Origin: Mycobacterium sp. 852002-51961_SCH5331710
GTDB lineage: Bacteria > Actinomycetota > Actinomycetes > Mycobacteriales > Mycobacteriaceae
Assembly (NCBI RefSeq): GCF_001665535.1
Contig: NZ_LZSQ01000090.1
Location: forward strand, 19,216-83,215
Direction: 5' to 3'
DNA length: 64,000 nucleotides
A program made the translations under genes and the position numbers. The notes beneath the pieces were generated by a model. That model made no database searches. It worked only from the letters and a program-made list of their open reading frames with translations, and was not told the origin of the DNA. Positions 17,991-27,315 of the stretch are shown here, piece by piece. Each line of letters begins with the position of its first letter. Positions within the stretch are counted from its first letter, which is position 1.

Positions 17991-18002
17991 TTGTCCGGAC
18001 AA
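17991..18002. promoter_or_regulatory. GntR operator, site 2 (rightward operon)
   Basis: TTGTCCGGACAA is a perfect 12-bp palindrome ending six bases before the ATG of the first rightward gene. Together with site 1 it puts one near-identical box beside each divergent start, as expected for the island's own regulator. Confidence 0.7.
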
Positions 18003-18008
18003 ATAGCA

Positions 18009-18854
18009 ATGGGCGACCTTCTGAGCCTGGACGGCCGCATCGTGGTGGTATCGGGTGCCGGCGGTGGGGGGATCGGCACCACCGTGGCCCGGATGGCCGC
18101 CGAGGCGGGTGCCACGGTGGTGGCCGTCAGTCGGTCGAAGGGGAACCTCGACGAGCACGTCGGGCCTCTGGTCGATGCGGGCCTGCCGGTCATTCCGGTC
18201 TCTGCTGACGCCTCCACCGATGACGGCATCGCCGCGGTCATGGATCGGGTCCGTCGAACCGACGGCGAACTGTACGGGTTGGTGAACATCGCGGGCGGCG
18301 CGGCGCCGTCGACCTGGATGCCGTCCACCCGGGTGGCGCGGGAGGACTGGCGCGCGTTGTTCACCGCCAACCTCGAAACCGCGTTCTTCATGAGCCAGGC
18401 CGTCGCGGCCGAGATCCGTACCGGCGGCAATCCCGGATCGATCGTCTCGGTGTCGTCGATCAGCGGGATGAACACCGCACCGTTCCACATCGCGTACGGA
18501 ACGGCGAAGGCGGCCGTGGTCGCGATGACGCGCACCATGGCCGCCGAGTTGGCACTCGACAACATTCGCGTCAACGCGGTGGCGCCGGGGGTGACCGAGA
18601 CCGCCGCATCGCGCACCTACGTCGACGTCGACCCCGACCGGGATCGGCGGGCGATCGCGATGGGTAGGCGCGGCCGCCCCGAAGAGCAGGCGGGCGCGAT
18701 CCTGTTCCTGCTGTCGGACCTCTCGAGCTACATCACCGGACAGACGTTGCTCGTCGACGGTGGGCTCAACCTGAAGTGGACACACCTCGGCGCCGACAAC
18801 ACGTCGCTGTTCTTGAAAGACGAAACCTTCCGCGCAGAGATCAGTCGGTTCTAA
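18009..18854 (+). CDS. SDR oxidoreductase, first gene of the rightward operon
   Basis: 281 residues from ATG 18009; an upstream in-frame start would run through the promoter and operator. The Rossmann motif is GAGGGGIG (residues 16-23), NIAGG lies near 95, the catalytic tyrosine in YGTAK near 162, and ITGQTLLVDGG near the C-terminus. It should interconvert an alcohol and a ketone. Directly upstream of a Rieske oxygenase and a Baeyer-Villiger enzyme it could oxidise a hydroxylated ring to the ketone that the latter needs. Confidence 0.8.
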   Translation: MGDLLSLDGRIVVVSGAGGGGIGTTVARMAAEAGATVVAVSRSKGNLDEHVGPLVDAGLPVIPVSADASTDDGIAAVMDRVRRTDGELYGLVNIAGGAAPSTWMPSTRVAREDWRALFTANLETAFFMSQAVAAEIRTGGNPGSIVSVSSISGMNTAPFHIAYGTAKAAVVAMTRTMAAELALDNIRVNAVAPGVTETAASRTYVDVDPDRDRRAIAMGRRGRPEEQAGAILFLLSDLSSYITGQTLLVDGGLNLKWTHLGADNTSLFLKDETFRAEISRF

Positions 18855-18863
18855 GGAGTTGAG

Positions 18864-20234
18864 ATGACCGATACACAGCCCAGAATCGAAGCGCCAGAGG
18901 AACTCTGCGAGCCGATGACGATCCCTGTCGAGGCCTACGTCTCCGAGGAGTATGCGCGCGCCGAGCGGGACAAGCTGTGGCGCAAGGTGTGGCAGCAGGT
19001 GGGACGCGTCGAGGAGCTTCCGGAGGTCGGCAGCTACCTGACCTACGACATTCTCGACGACTCGATCATCGTGGTGCGTACCGGCCCCGACGAGTTTCGG
19101 GCCCATCACAACGTGTGCATGCACCGCGGCCGCCGTCTCGTCGACACACCCGACGGCGAGAAGAACGCCGTCGGGCGCGCCCGCAAGTCCTTCGTCTGCG
19201 GATTCCACGGCTGGACATACGGTCTCGACGGTGCCTGCACGCACATCCGCGAACAGGACGACTGGAACGGCGCGCTCACCCCGCAGAACACCCACCTCGT
19301 CCCCGTCAAGGTCGACACCTGGGGCGGCTGGCTGTTCATCAACATGGACCCCGACTGCGAACCGCTGGCCGACTACCTGTTCCCGGCGGCCAAGATCCTC
19401 GACCCGTTCGGGCTGGAGAACATGCGCTACAAGTGGCGCAAATGGCTGTATTTCGACTGCAATTGGAAGGTCGCGCTGGAGGCGTTCAACGAGACCTACC
19501 ACGTGTTCACCACCCATCCGGAGTTCAACAAGTTCGGCGAGTTCAAGGGCTGGGCCAAGGCGCAGGGCAGGCACAGCAACATCGGGTACGACGCACCGAA
19601 GGACATGGAAGCCACCAAGTCCAAGATCCGGCTCGGTACCGGCGACGACCCGCGCATCTCCACTGCGGAGATGCAGATGTACACCTGGGAGCAGACCAAC
19701 GCGACCACCACCGAGACGCTGGTGAACGCCGCCAAGAGGTTGGTCGACGAACTACCCGAGGGCACACCTCCCGACAAGGTGCTCGAGCACTGGCTGGCGT
19801 CGGCGCGGCGCGACGACGAAGCCCGCGGTGTCGTCTGGCCGACCATCCCGCCCGACATCCTCGGGCAAGCGGGCACGGCCTGGCAGATCTTCCCGAATTT
19901 CCAAGTCGGGCAGGGGCTGACCACAGCGCTGTGCTACGGCGCCCGCCCCCATCCGAGCTATGACCCGAACAAGTGCATCTTCGAGGTGGCCACCCTGGAG
20001 CTGTTCCCGAAGGGCCAAGAGCCGCAGACGCGTTGGGAGTACACACCCAAGGACAGCCCGAACTGGCTGTCGGTGCTGCCCCAGGACTTCTCGAACATGG
20101 CCGCCGTGCAGCAGGGCATGAAGTCGCTCGGCTTCCCCGGCACCAGACCCAACCCGTACCGCGAACGCAGCACCGTGAACCTCCACTACCAGTTGTCCAA
20201 GTACATGGGCACCGGCGAACCGAAAGAACTCTGA
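18864..20234 (+). CDS. Rieske non-heme iron oxygenase, alpha subunit
   Basis: 456 residues with a GGAG site nine bases upstream. The Rieske [2Fe-2S] ligands are C85-x-H87 in NVCMHRGRR and C112-x2-H115 in FVCGFHGWTYG. The catalytic domain has the bridging/iron region NETYHVFTTHPEF near 210. The enzyme should activate O2 for hydroxylation or dihydroxylation. No beta subunit, ferredoxin or ferredoxin reductase is encoded nearby, so electrons must come from partners elsewhere and the enzyme is probably a homotrimer-type alpha-only oxygenase. The substrate is unknown. Confidence 0.88.
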   Translation: MTDTQPRIEAPEELCEPMTIPVEAYVSEEYARAERDKLWRKVWQQVGRVEELPEVGSYLTYDILDDSIIVVRTGPDEFRAHHNVCMHRGRRLVDTPDGEKNAVGRARKSFVCGFHGWTYGLDGACTHIREQDDWNGALTPQNTHLVPVKVDTWGGWLFINMDPDCEPLADYLFPAAKILDPFGLENMRYKWRKWLYFDCNWKVALEAFNETYHVFTTHPEFNKFGEFKGWAKAQGRHSNIGYDAPKDMEATKSKIRLGTGDDPRISTAEMQMYTWEQTNATTTETLVNAAKRLVDELPEGTPPDKVLEHWLASARRDDEARGVVWPTIPPDILGQAGTAWQIFPNFQVGQGLTTALCYGARPHPSYDPNKCIFEVATLELFPKGQEPQTRWEYTPKDSPNWLSVLPQDFSNMAAVQQGMKSLGFPGTRPNPYRERSTVNLHYQLSKYMGTGEPKEL

Positions 20235-20237
20235 GCT

Positions 20238-22082
20238 ATGACAATGTCCGACACCTGCGGGCCCACCGAGACGCCCGACGACATCGACATCGACGCGCTG
20301 CGGGAGAAGTACGCCCAGGAGCGGGCGAAACGGCTTCGTCCCGAGGGCTCCAAGCAGTACGTCGAGCTGTCCGACGACTTCGCCGGCTACTACGAGGTGG
20401 ACCCGTACACGCCCGTCGCGCCGCGTGACCCGATCGTCGAGGACATCGACGTCGCGGTGCTGGGCGGCGGCTTCGGCGGGCTGCTCTCGGCGGCGCATCT
20501 GAAGAAGGCCGGTGTGGAGGACGTCCGCATCATCGAGCTCGGCGGCGACTTCGGTGGTGTGTGGTACTGGAACCGCTATCCGGGCATCCAGTGCGACAAC
20601 GAGTCATACTGCTACATACCGCTTCTGGAGGAGCTCGACTACATCCCGAGCAAGAAGTTCGCCGACGGACCCGAGATCTACGAGCACTGCAAGCGGATCG
20701 GCAAGCATTTCGGGCTGTACGACTCGGCGATCTTCTCCACCCAGGTCCGCGACATGCGCTGGGACGAGGACATCAAACGCTGGCGCTTGGCCACCAACCG
20801 CGGCGACGACATCCGCGCGCGGTTCGTGGTGCTGGCCTCCGGGCCGTTCCATCGGCCCAAGCTTCCGGGCATCCCCGGAATGAAGGACTTCAAGGGCCAC
20901 AGTTTCCACTCGTCGCGGTGGGACTACCAGTACACCGGCGGGGACTACACCGGCGGCATGGACAAGCTCGCCGACAAACGCGTCGCGATCATCGGCACCG
21001 GTGCGACCAGCATTCAGGTCGTGCCGTTCCTGGCCCGAGACGCACAGCACCTCTACGTGTTCCAGCGCACGCCGTCGACCGTCGACGTCCGGAACAACGC
21101 GCCCACCGATCCCGAATGGGTCAAGACGCTGGGGCCCGGTTGGCAGAAGGAGCGCCAGCGGAACTTCCACGCGTGGACGTTCGAGGGCATGGCGCTGGGG
21201 CAACCGGACCTCGTGTGCGACTTCTGGACCGAACTCGGCCGCAACACCGCGGCACGGGTGCTCTCGCTCGAGGACCCCGCCTCGATGACGCCGGAACAGT
21301 TCATGGCGATCCGCGAGGAAGAGGATTACAAGATCATGGAGCGGCTGCGCCGCCGGATCGCCGACATCGTCGACGACCCCGACACCGCCGAGGCGCTCAA
21401 GCCGTACTACCGGTTCCTGTGCAAGCGGCCGCTGTCCAACGACGACTACCTGCCCACCTTCAACCGGCCGAACGTCACGCTGGTCGACGTCTCCGGATCC
21501 AAAGGGGTGGAACGGATCACCGAGAAGGGCCTGGTCGCCAACGGCCAGGAGTACGAGGTCGACTGCATCATCTACGCCAGCGGGTTCGAGATCACCACGG
21601 AGATCAGCAGGCGCTACTCGATCGACGCGATCGAGGGCCGTGACGGCCTGTCGCTCTACGAGTACTGGCACGACGGCTACAAGACCCTGCACGGCATGAC
21701 GAGCCGCGGCTTTCCCAACCAGTTCTTCACCGGCTTCACCCAGGTCGGCATCTCGGCCAACATCGCGGCCAATTACGAACTGCAGGGCGAGCACATCGCC
21801 TACATCGTCGCCGAGGCGCTGAAACGCGGCGCGACGGTCGTCGAGCCGACGGCCGAGGCGCAGGAGCAGTGGTGTAAAGCCATCCGCGAAACCGCCGTCG
21901 ACAACTCGGCTTTCGACGCGTCCTGCACCCCGGGCTACTACAACAACGAAGGTGGTGGCGGTGGTGAGGGCATCCGCTCGCACCTCGGTGAACCTTACGG
22001 GCCCGGCTTCTACGCGTTCGGCGATCTGCTGAAGGAGTGGCGCGACAAGGGCGACCTCGACGGCCTGGAGCTGCGGTCGTGA
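20238..22082 (+). CDS. Type I Baeyer-Villiger monooxygenase (FAD, NADPH)
   Basis: 614 residues. FAD motif GGGFGG near 76-81, Baeyer-Villiger fingerprint FKGHSFHSSRW near 218-228 with Asp instead of Pro after the Trp, and NADPH motif GTGATS near 253. An N-terminal extension of about 70 residues precedes the FAD domain, as in larger ketone monooxygenases of the cyclopentadecanone/steroid type. The expected reaction is insertion of oxygen next to a ketone to give an ester or lactone. It starts three bases after the Rieske stop, so the two oxygenases are co-expressed. Confidence 0.86.
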   Translation: MTMSDTCGPTETPDDIDIDALREKYAQERAKRLRPEGSKQYVELSDDFAGYYEVDPYTPVAPRDPIVEDIDVAVLGGGFGGLLSAAHLKKAGVEDVRIIELGGDFGGVWYWNRYPGIQCDNESYCYIPLLEELDYIPSKKFADGPEIYEHCKRIGKHFGLYDSAIFSTQVRDMRWDEDIKRWRLATNRGDDIRARFVVLASGPFHRPKLPGIPGMKDFKGHSFHSSRWDYQYTGGDYTGGMDKLADKRVAIIGTGATSIQVVPFLARDAQHLYVFQRTPSTVDVRNNAPTDPEWVKTLGPGWQKERQRNFHAWTFEGMALGQPDLVCDFWTELGRNTAARVLSLEDPASMTPEQFMAIREEEDYKIMERLRRRIADIVDDPDTAEALKPYYRFLCKRPLSNDDYLPTFNRPNVTLVDVSGSKGVERITEKGLVANGQEYEVDCIIYASGFEITTEISRRYSIDAIEGRDGLSLYEYWHDGYKTLHGMTSRGFPNQFFTGFTQVGISANIAANYELQGEHIAYIVAEALKRGATVVEPTAEAQEQWCKAIRETAVDNSAFDASCTPGYYNNEGGGGGEGIRSHLGEPYGPGFYAFGDLLKEWRDKGDLDGLELRS

Positions 22083-22095
22083 ACCCGACACCGCG

Positions 22096-22148
22096 ACCGC
22101 ACGGTTGTTCGCGCCCCGACCCGCGATTCGCGTACGGAAGCGTGCTCT
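22096..22148. repeat. Intergenic palindromic repeat, family C copy 2
   Basis: A diverged copy of the 6477-6530 element with blocks CCGCACGGTT, CGCGATTCGCGTACGG and CGTGCTCTCG in the same order. It fills the gap inside the rightward operon between the Baeyer-Villiger gene and the next SDR. Confidence 0.45.
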
Positions 22149-22154
22149 CGACGG

Positions 22155-23102
22155 ATGGGTGAGTCGCGCTTCGACGGCCGGGTAGCGGTCGTCACCGGCG
22201 GCGGCAGGGGTCTGGGCCGCTCATACGCCATGCTCCTCGCGGAGCGCGGCGCCAAGGTCGTCGTGAACGATCCGGGCGGCAGCCTGGCCGGCGACGATTA
22301 CGATCCTGTTCATCCGCCGTCCGAAGCACCCGGTCCCGCCGAAGAAGTCGCGCGGAAGATCACCGCCGCCGGCGGACAGGCCGTGGCGAACACCGACTCC
22401 GTGGCCACCCCGGCCGGGGGCAAGGCGATCGTCGACGCCGCCCTCGAGCACTACGGACGCATCGACGTCCTGATCCACAACGCCGGCATCGTCCGCCGTG
22501 CCCCTCTGGTCGAGATGACGTACGAGGACTTCGAAGCGGTGCTCGATGTCCACCTGCGCGGTGCGTTTCACGTTGTGCGCCCGGCGTTTCCGTCGATGTG
22601 CGACGCCGGGTACGGCCGCATCGTGCTGACATCGTCGATCGGCGGCCTGTACGGCAATCACGAGGTCGCCAACTACGCGGTCGCAAAGGCCGGCGTCGTC
22701 GGGCTGTCCAACGTGGCGGCGATGGAAGGCGCCGCCCACGGGGTGAAGAGCAACGTGATCGTGCCCGCCGCGGTGACCCGGATGGCCGCGGGTATCGACA
22801 CGTCCGCCTACCCGCCGATGGGCGCCGAACTGGTCGCCCCCGCGGTGGGATGGCTGGCACACGAATCCTGTTCGATCACCGGCGAAGTGCTGATCGCGTT
22901 GGCCGGCCGGATCGCCAGGGCCGTGATCGCGGAGACGCCAGGGGTCTACCGGCCGTCGTGGTCGATCGAGGAGGTCGGCGCGCACATCGCAGAGATCCGT
23001 GACATCGCCGAACCCGTCGTGTTCCCGGTGGTCCCCGATGGGCACGGCGACCACATCAGGTACAGCTTCGCAATGGCGCAGAAAGATGGTGTCCATGCCT
23101 AG
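22155..23102 (+). CDS. MFE-2-type SDR, probable 3-hydroxyacyl-CoA dehydrogenase
   Basis: 315 residues. TGGGRGLG at the N-terminus, VVVNDPGGSLAGD after beta-2 (a feature of the dehydrogenase domain of multifunctional enzyme 2), HNAGIV near 113 and YAVAK near 173. The C-terminal third is longer than in classical SDRs. It resembles the (3R)-hydroxyacyl-CoA dehydrogenase part of peroxisomal MFE-2, which fits the beta-oxidation genes that follow. It overlaps the next gene by eight bases. Confidence 0.75.
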   Translation: MGESRFDGRVAVVTGGGRGLGRSYAMLLAERGAKVVVNDPGGSLAGDDYDPVHPPSEAPGPAEEVARKITAAGGQAVANTDSVATPAGGKAIVDAALEHYGRIDVLIHNAGIVRRAPLVEMTYEDFEAVLDVHLRGAFHVVRPAFPSMCDAGYGRIVLTSSIGGLYGNHEVANYAVAKAGVVGLSNVAAMEGAAHGVKSNVIVPAAVTRMAAGIDTSAYPPMGAELVAPAVGWLAHESCSITGEVLIALAGRIARAVIAETPGVYRPSWSIEEVGAHIAEIRDIAEPVVFPVVPDGHGDHIRYSFAMAQKDGVHA

Positions 23103-24315
23103 CGGGCCGCTGGCCGGCGTGCGTGTCGTCGACCTCACCGCGATGGTGATGGGGCCGTACTGCACACAGATCATGGCGGACATGGGTGCCGACGTGATCA
23201 AAGTGGAGCCACCTCAAGGCGATAACACCCGCTTCATCTCCGTCGGTCCCGAATCGGGGATGAGCGGGGTGTTCGTCAACGTCAACCGCGGTAAGCGCAG
23301 CGTCGTGCTCGACCTGCAGACCGAGCGTGGAAAAGCCGCGATGCGGGCATTGATCGAACGGGCCGACGTGTTCATCCATTCCATGCGGGCCAAGGCGGTC
23401 GCCAAGCTGGGCTTCGGCTACGACGACGTCGCCGCCATCAATCCGGCGATCGTCTACACCAATTGCTACGGCTACGGCCGGCGCGGGCCCGACCGGGACC
23501 GGCCCGCCTACGACGACACCATCCAGGCCGAAGCCGGATTGCCGGCGGTACAACAACAATTGACCGGTGAGGCCGACTTCGTCGGCACGATCATGGCCGA
23601 CAAGGTGGCCGGCCTGACCGCCCTCTACGCGACGACGATGGCGCTGTTCCATCGTGAGCGCACCGGGGAGGGACAAGAGGTCGAGGTCGCCATGTTCGAG
23701 ACGATGGCCTCCTTCATGCTGGTCGAACATGCCAACGGCGCCATGTTCGACCCCCCGCTGGGCCCCGCCGTGTACCCGCGGACGGTGGCGCCGAACCGCA
23801 GGCCGTACCGCACCAGCGATGGGTACATCGCCGCACTGATCTACAACGACAAGCATTGGAACGCGTTCATCAACGCGGTGAGTCCGGCGTGGAACAACGA
23901 GTCGTACGCCACCCTCGAACAACGGGCGCACAACATCGATGCGGTGTACGGCCTGCTGGCCCAGACGATGACGGAGCGCACCACCGCCGAATGGCTGGAG
24001 TTGTTCCGAGAACTCGAAATTCCGGCTGCCGCTCTCAACACTCCCGATGCCCTGTTCGAGAACGAACACCTCAACGCGGTCGGACTCTTCGAGACCGTCG
24101 AGACCGCCAACGGACCCGTTCGCTTTCCCGGAGTACCGACGTGGTTCTCCCGCACCCCGGGCAAGGTGGCAGGACCGGCGCCGACGCTGGGCGCCGACAC
24201 CGATGACGTGCTCGCCGAACTCGGCCTCGTCGACTCCGCCGAGCCCGCAATTCCTGTCGAAAACGGGGCCGAACTCGTCAAGAACCGTGGCGTCGGCGCC
24301 TCGGAGCTGGGGTGA
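23095..24315 (+). CDS. CaiB/BaiF family (class III) CoA transferase
   Basis: 406 residues from the ATG within the end of the SDR gene; an ATG nine bases upstream is an alternative. PLAGVRVVDLTAMVMGPY at the N-terminus is the family signature. The catalytic aspartate is probably in RPAYDDTIQAEAGL near 140. It would move CoA from one acyl-CoA to a pathway acid, saving ATP relative to a ligase. The stop overlaps the next start (GTGA). The donor cannot be deduced. Confidence 0.82.
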   Translation: MPSGPLAGVRVVDLTAMVMGPYCTQIMADMGADVIKVEPPQGDNTRFISVGPESGMSGVFVNVNRGKRSVVLDLQTERGKAAMRALIERADVFIHSMRAKAVAKLGFGYDDVAAINPAIVYTNCYGYGRRGPDRDRPAYDDTIQAEAGLPAVQQQLTGEADFVGTIMADKVAGLTALYATTMALFHRERTGEGQEVEVAMFETMASFMLVEHANGAMFDPPLGPAVYPRTVAPNRRPYRTSDGYIAALIYNDKHWNAFINAVSPAWNNESYATLEQRAHNIDAVYGLLAQTMTERTTAEWLELFRELEIPAAALNTPDALFENEHLNAVGLFETVETANGPVRFPGVPTWFSRTPGKVAGPAPTLGADTDDVLAELGLVDSAEPAIPVENGAELVKNRGVGASELG

Positions 24316-25469
24316 ACATGGATTTCGAGATGGGACAGAGGGCCGCGGAACTGCGCGGCGACCTGCGCGCTCTGGTCAAAGAGCATGTGACGCAGGACTA
24401 TCTCGGGGCCTTCACCGACGACCCCGATGACCTCGAGATCGCCCAACGGTTCTGCCGCACGCTCGCCGAACGCGAACTGCTGTGCCTGGCATGGCCCAAG
24501 GAGTTCGGCGGTGGCGGGGCGTCGGTGTGGGAGCAGACGGTGGTCCGCGAGGAAATGTGGGCACACCACGAACCGCGCGGCGCGCAGTACATGGGCGTCA
24601 ACTGGGTCGGCCCGATCATCATGCGGCACGGCACCGAAGAGCAGCAGCGCAAACACCTTCCGCCGATCGCGCGCGGTGAAGTGATCTGGTGTCAGGGTTT
24701 CTCCGAACCCGAGGCCGGATCCGACCTCGCCTCATTGCGCACCGCCGCCCGGCGCGATGGTGACGGCTGGCTGGTCAGCGGGCAGAAGATCTGGACTTCG
24801 TACGCCACCATGGCGCAGTGGTGCTTCCTGCTTGCTCGGACCACTCGGGGCGAGAAGAAGCAGCAGGGTTTGACGATCTTCCTTGTGCCCATGGACGATC
24901 CGGCCATCCAGGTGCGCCCGATCCGGTGCATGATGGGCCCGCACCACCTCAACGAGGTGTTCTTCGACGACCTGCGCGTCACCGAGGCCGATGTGCTCGG
25001 GACGGTCGACCAGGGCTGGACCGTGGTGCAGGACGTGATGGCCTTCGAGCGTGTCGGCATCGCCCGTTATGCGCGTTGCGAACGGTTGCTCGCCGCAGCG
25101 CCGGCGGTTCTCGGCGACCGGTGGGATGATCTGCCCGCCGAACTGCGCGGGCGATGGATCCGGATGTTGACGCACTGTCGGCGGGCCCGCCTGATGGCCT
25201 ACCGGGTGGTGTCGCTGCAAAGCAGCGGCCGCATCCAACCGGGTGACGCCGCGGCATATCGGATCGCGGTCACCAAACTGGACCAGGACAGCGCTGAAGT
25301 CCTGATGGATATCGCAGCCGAGGTGTCGCACGACGATCCGAAGGCCTCGTGGTTCCTCGGCGAGGTCGAGGACCACTGGAAGTACTCCCAGGCCTCGACC
25401 GTCTCGTCGGGCAGCATCGAGATGCAGCGAATCCTTCTGTCGCGGGCTCTGTTGGCGGCGGCGAAATGA
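24312..25469 (+). CDS. Acyl-CoA dehydrogenase, large subunit of pair 1
   Basis: 385 residues from a GTG with GGAG five bases upstream; ATG 24318 is an alternative. It has all three ACAD domains, with the flavin-binding stretch FSEPEAGSDLASLRT near 135 and the C-terminal SGSIEMQRIL. The next gene encodes a shorter partner and overlaps by ATGA. Mycobacterial steroid-pathway FadE enzymes work as such alpha2beta2 pairs, acting on bulky cyclic acyl-CoAs, so this pair probably introduces a double bond into a ring-bearing acyl-CoA. Confidence 0.82.
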   Translation: MNMDFEMGQRAAELRGDLRALVKEHVTQDYLGAFTDDPDDLEIAQRFCRTLAERELLCLAWPKEFGGGGASVWEQTVVREEMWAHHEPRGAQYMGVNWVGPIIMRHGTEEQQRKHLPPIARGEVIWCQGFSEPEAGSDLASLRTAARRDGDGWLVSGQKIWTSYATMAQWCFLLARTTRGEKKQQGLTIFLVPMDDPAIQVRPIRCMMGPHHLNEVFFDDLRVTEADVLGTVDQGWTVVQDVMAFERVGIARYARCERLLAAAPAVLGDRWDDLPAELRGRWIRMLTHCRRARLMAYRVVSLQSSGRIQPGDAAAYRIAVTKLDQDSAEVLMDIAAEVSHDDPKASWFLGEVEDHWKYSQASTVSSGSIEMQRILLSRALLAAAK

Positions 25470-26392
25470 GCGAGATGATCCTGGACCTGTCCGACGACGC
25501 GAAAGAGTACGGCCGCGAAGCGCTTCGGGCATTCGAGGCCGCGGGCGGAGACCAGCTCGTCCAGCAGGCCGAGGCCAAACCCGAGGCGCGCGAGTCGTTG
25601 GTCGGTCCCAGCCTCGCGGGGATCGGCGCCTGGGAACTCGATGCGCGCAACGACGCCGACGGCCTGGAGGCAGCAGCCGCGCTCTGCCGCAGCGCCGGAT
25701 ACTGGGCCCTGCCCTATCCGGTCGCCGAACGGCTGGCCGCCCCGACAGATCTCGACACCGACGGACTGATCGTGGTATCGGGTACTCGACCCGCGGGCGC
25801 GGTGGCCGGGCTCGAAAATCGTTGGACGACGGTGACTCTCGACGGCGCGCGCGGCACGGTGACCGACGTCGGACCCGCCGGCCCGGGCTTCGTCTCCGAA
25901 TTGCAGACGGCCGCCGTCGACGGGCAGGGCGCCTCCGACGTCGCGCTCGGGTTGGTGCTGCCCTGCTGGACGCTGCTCGGCATGCTGGACCGGGCGATCG
26001 AGCTGACGGTCGCCCACGTCAGCCTGCGTAAGCAGTTCGGCCAGACGCTCTCGTCGTTTCAGGGTGTGCAATTCCAGCTGACCGACGCCGAGGTCGAGCG
26101 CAACGGACTCGATATCCTCGCCAAGTACGCGCTGTGGAGCATCGCCACCGCGCGCCCCGAAGCGCTCACCGACGCTCTGGCCCTGCGGATGTCGGCGCTC
26201 GAGGCCGCCGAAGTCGTGTTCCGCGTGTGCCATCAGCTGCACGGCGCGGTCGGCTTCTGCGACGAGACCACGCTGTCGTGGCTGTCGCGTTACAGCCAAC
26301 CGCTGCGCCGGCTGCCGCTCGGGTTGTCCGCGACACGCGACGCGCTGACGAGCGCGGCGGGACGCGCAGGGCTGACGGGGTTGTACGCATGA
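25466..26392 (+). CDS. Acyl-CoA dehydrogenase, small subunit of pair 1
   Basis: 308 residues from an ATG overlapping the stop of the large subunit. It lacks the SEPEAGSD flavin segment of the middle domain. It keeps the C-terminal features KQFGQTLSSFQGVQ near 190 and QLHGAVGFCDETTLSWLSR near 276, the latter holding a candidate catalytic glutamate. The split of flavin contacts and base between two chains is what is seen in heterotetrameric FadE enzymes. Followed by a MocA-type gene with an ATGA overlap. Confidence 0.78.
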   Translation: MSEMILDLSDDAKEYGREALRAFEAAGGDQLVQQAEAKPEARESLVGPSLAGIGAWELDARNDADGLEAAAALCRSAGYWALPYPVAERLAAPTDLDTDGLIVVSGTRPAGAVAGLENRWTTVTLDGARGTVTDVGPAGPGFVSELQTAAVDGQGASDVALGLVLPCWTLLGMLDRAIELTVAHVSLRKQFGQTLSSFQGVQFQLTDAEVERNGLDILAKYALWSIATARPEALTDALALRMSALEAAEVVFRVCHQLHGAVGFCDETTLSWLSRYSQPLRRLPLGLSATRDALTSAAGRAGLTGLYA

Positions 26393-27315
26393 AAGTCGCG
26401 GTGATCGGCGCCGGGTTCGGCAGGCACGCCGCGGCACCCGCATACGCCGGGCTCGGCTTCGATGTCGAGGTCGTCAGCCCGCGCGACGAGGCCGCGGTCA
26501 AGGCCGCGCTGGCCTCGGACGTCGACCTGGTCTCGGTGCACTCACCTCCGTTCCTGCACCTCGAGCACGTCACCGGCGCGATCGAACACGGGCATGCGGT
26601 GTTGTGCGACAAACCGTTCGGGCGCAACGCCGACGAGGCGGCGCTGATGCGCGACAGGGCCCGCGACGCCGGCGTGCCACACTTCCTCAACTTCGAGTTT
26701 CGGTTCAACGAATCGTGGACCCGGCTCAAGGAACTGGCCACTGACGGGACGATCGGCACACCCAAACATCTGCAGTGGACGTTCTACGGAAGCGGTCTGC
26801 GCGGCCGTAAGTTCGGCTGGATCAACGACCGCGACCTCGGCGGCGGATGGATCGGCGCCTACGGCTCCCATCTGATCGACTTCACCCGGTGGCTTTTCGA
26901 CAGCGAGATCACCGACTGCGGCGGAATCACCCGCATCGACGGATCGCCCGAGTCGGCCACCGCAGAAGACGCGTATGCGGCGTGGTTCGCAATGGCGAAC
27001 GGCTGCACGGCCACTCACGACACCGGCTTCGCCGCGGCCGTACCGTCGGCCCCGTCGGTCACGCTGCTCGGCAGCGACGGCACCGTCGAGCTGGCAGCCG
27101 ACACGACGCTCGTGGTGCGCCGTGCAGGTGTCGACCCCGAGACCGTCGAGTTCGCTCCACCGCCGCGGCGCTCACCGCCGCCCGCGCTGTCGACGTTCTT
27201 CGGTCACGTCGCCGACGCCTTGCGCACCGGCACACAGATCACCCCGTCCTTCGACGACGGTCTGGCCGTCGCACGCGCCATGGACCTCCTGCGCGCCAGG
27301 GCGGTTCGCCTGTGA
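26389..27315 (+). CDS. Gfo/Idh/MocA family NAD(P)-dependent oxidoreductase
   Basis: 308 residues. N-terminal Rossmann VIGAGFG (residues 5-11), then CDKPFG in place of the usual EKP motif, near 71, and the active-site H-x-x-D in YGSHLIDFTRWL near 160. Members oxidise or reduce cyclic polyols, sugars or bile-pigment-like rings. It is sandwiched between the two dehydrogenase pairs with stop-start overlaps on both sides, so it must act in the same pathway. This is an unusual partner for beta-oxidation genes. Confidence 0.75.
   Translation: MKVAVIGAGFGRHAAAPAYAGLGFDVEVVSPRDEAAVKAALASDVDLVSVHSPPFLHLEHVTGAIEHGHAVLCDKPFGRNADEAALMRDRARDAGVPHFLNFEFRFNESWTRLKELATDGTIGTPKHLQWTFYGSGLRGRKFGWINDRDLGGGWIGAYGSHLIDFTRWLFDSEITDCGGITRIDGSPESATAEDAYAAWFAMANGCTATHDTGFAAAVPSAPSVTLLGSDGTVELAADTTLVVRRAGVDPETVEFAPPPRRSPPPALSTFFGHVADALRTGTQITPSFDDGLAVARAMDLLRARAVRL

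Noticed and set aside
17547..19574. 675-codon open frame on the minus strand across the divergent promoter
   Set aside because: It runs antisense to the SDR and Rieske genes and through the operators; the translation is an Arg/Gly/Asp-rich shadow typical of high-GC DNA.
20604..22091. 495-codon minus-strand frame opposite the Baeyer-Villiger gene
   Set aside because: The plus-strand frame has clear FAD, NADPH and BVMO motifs; the antisense translation shows no recognisable family.
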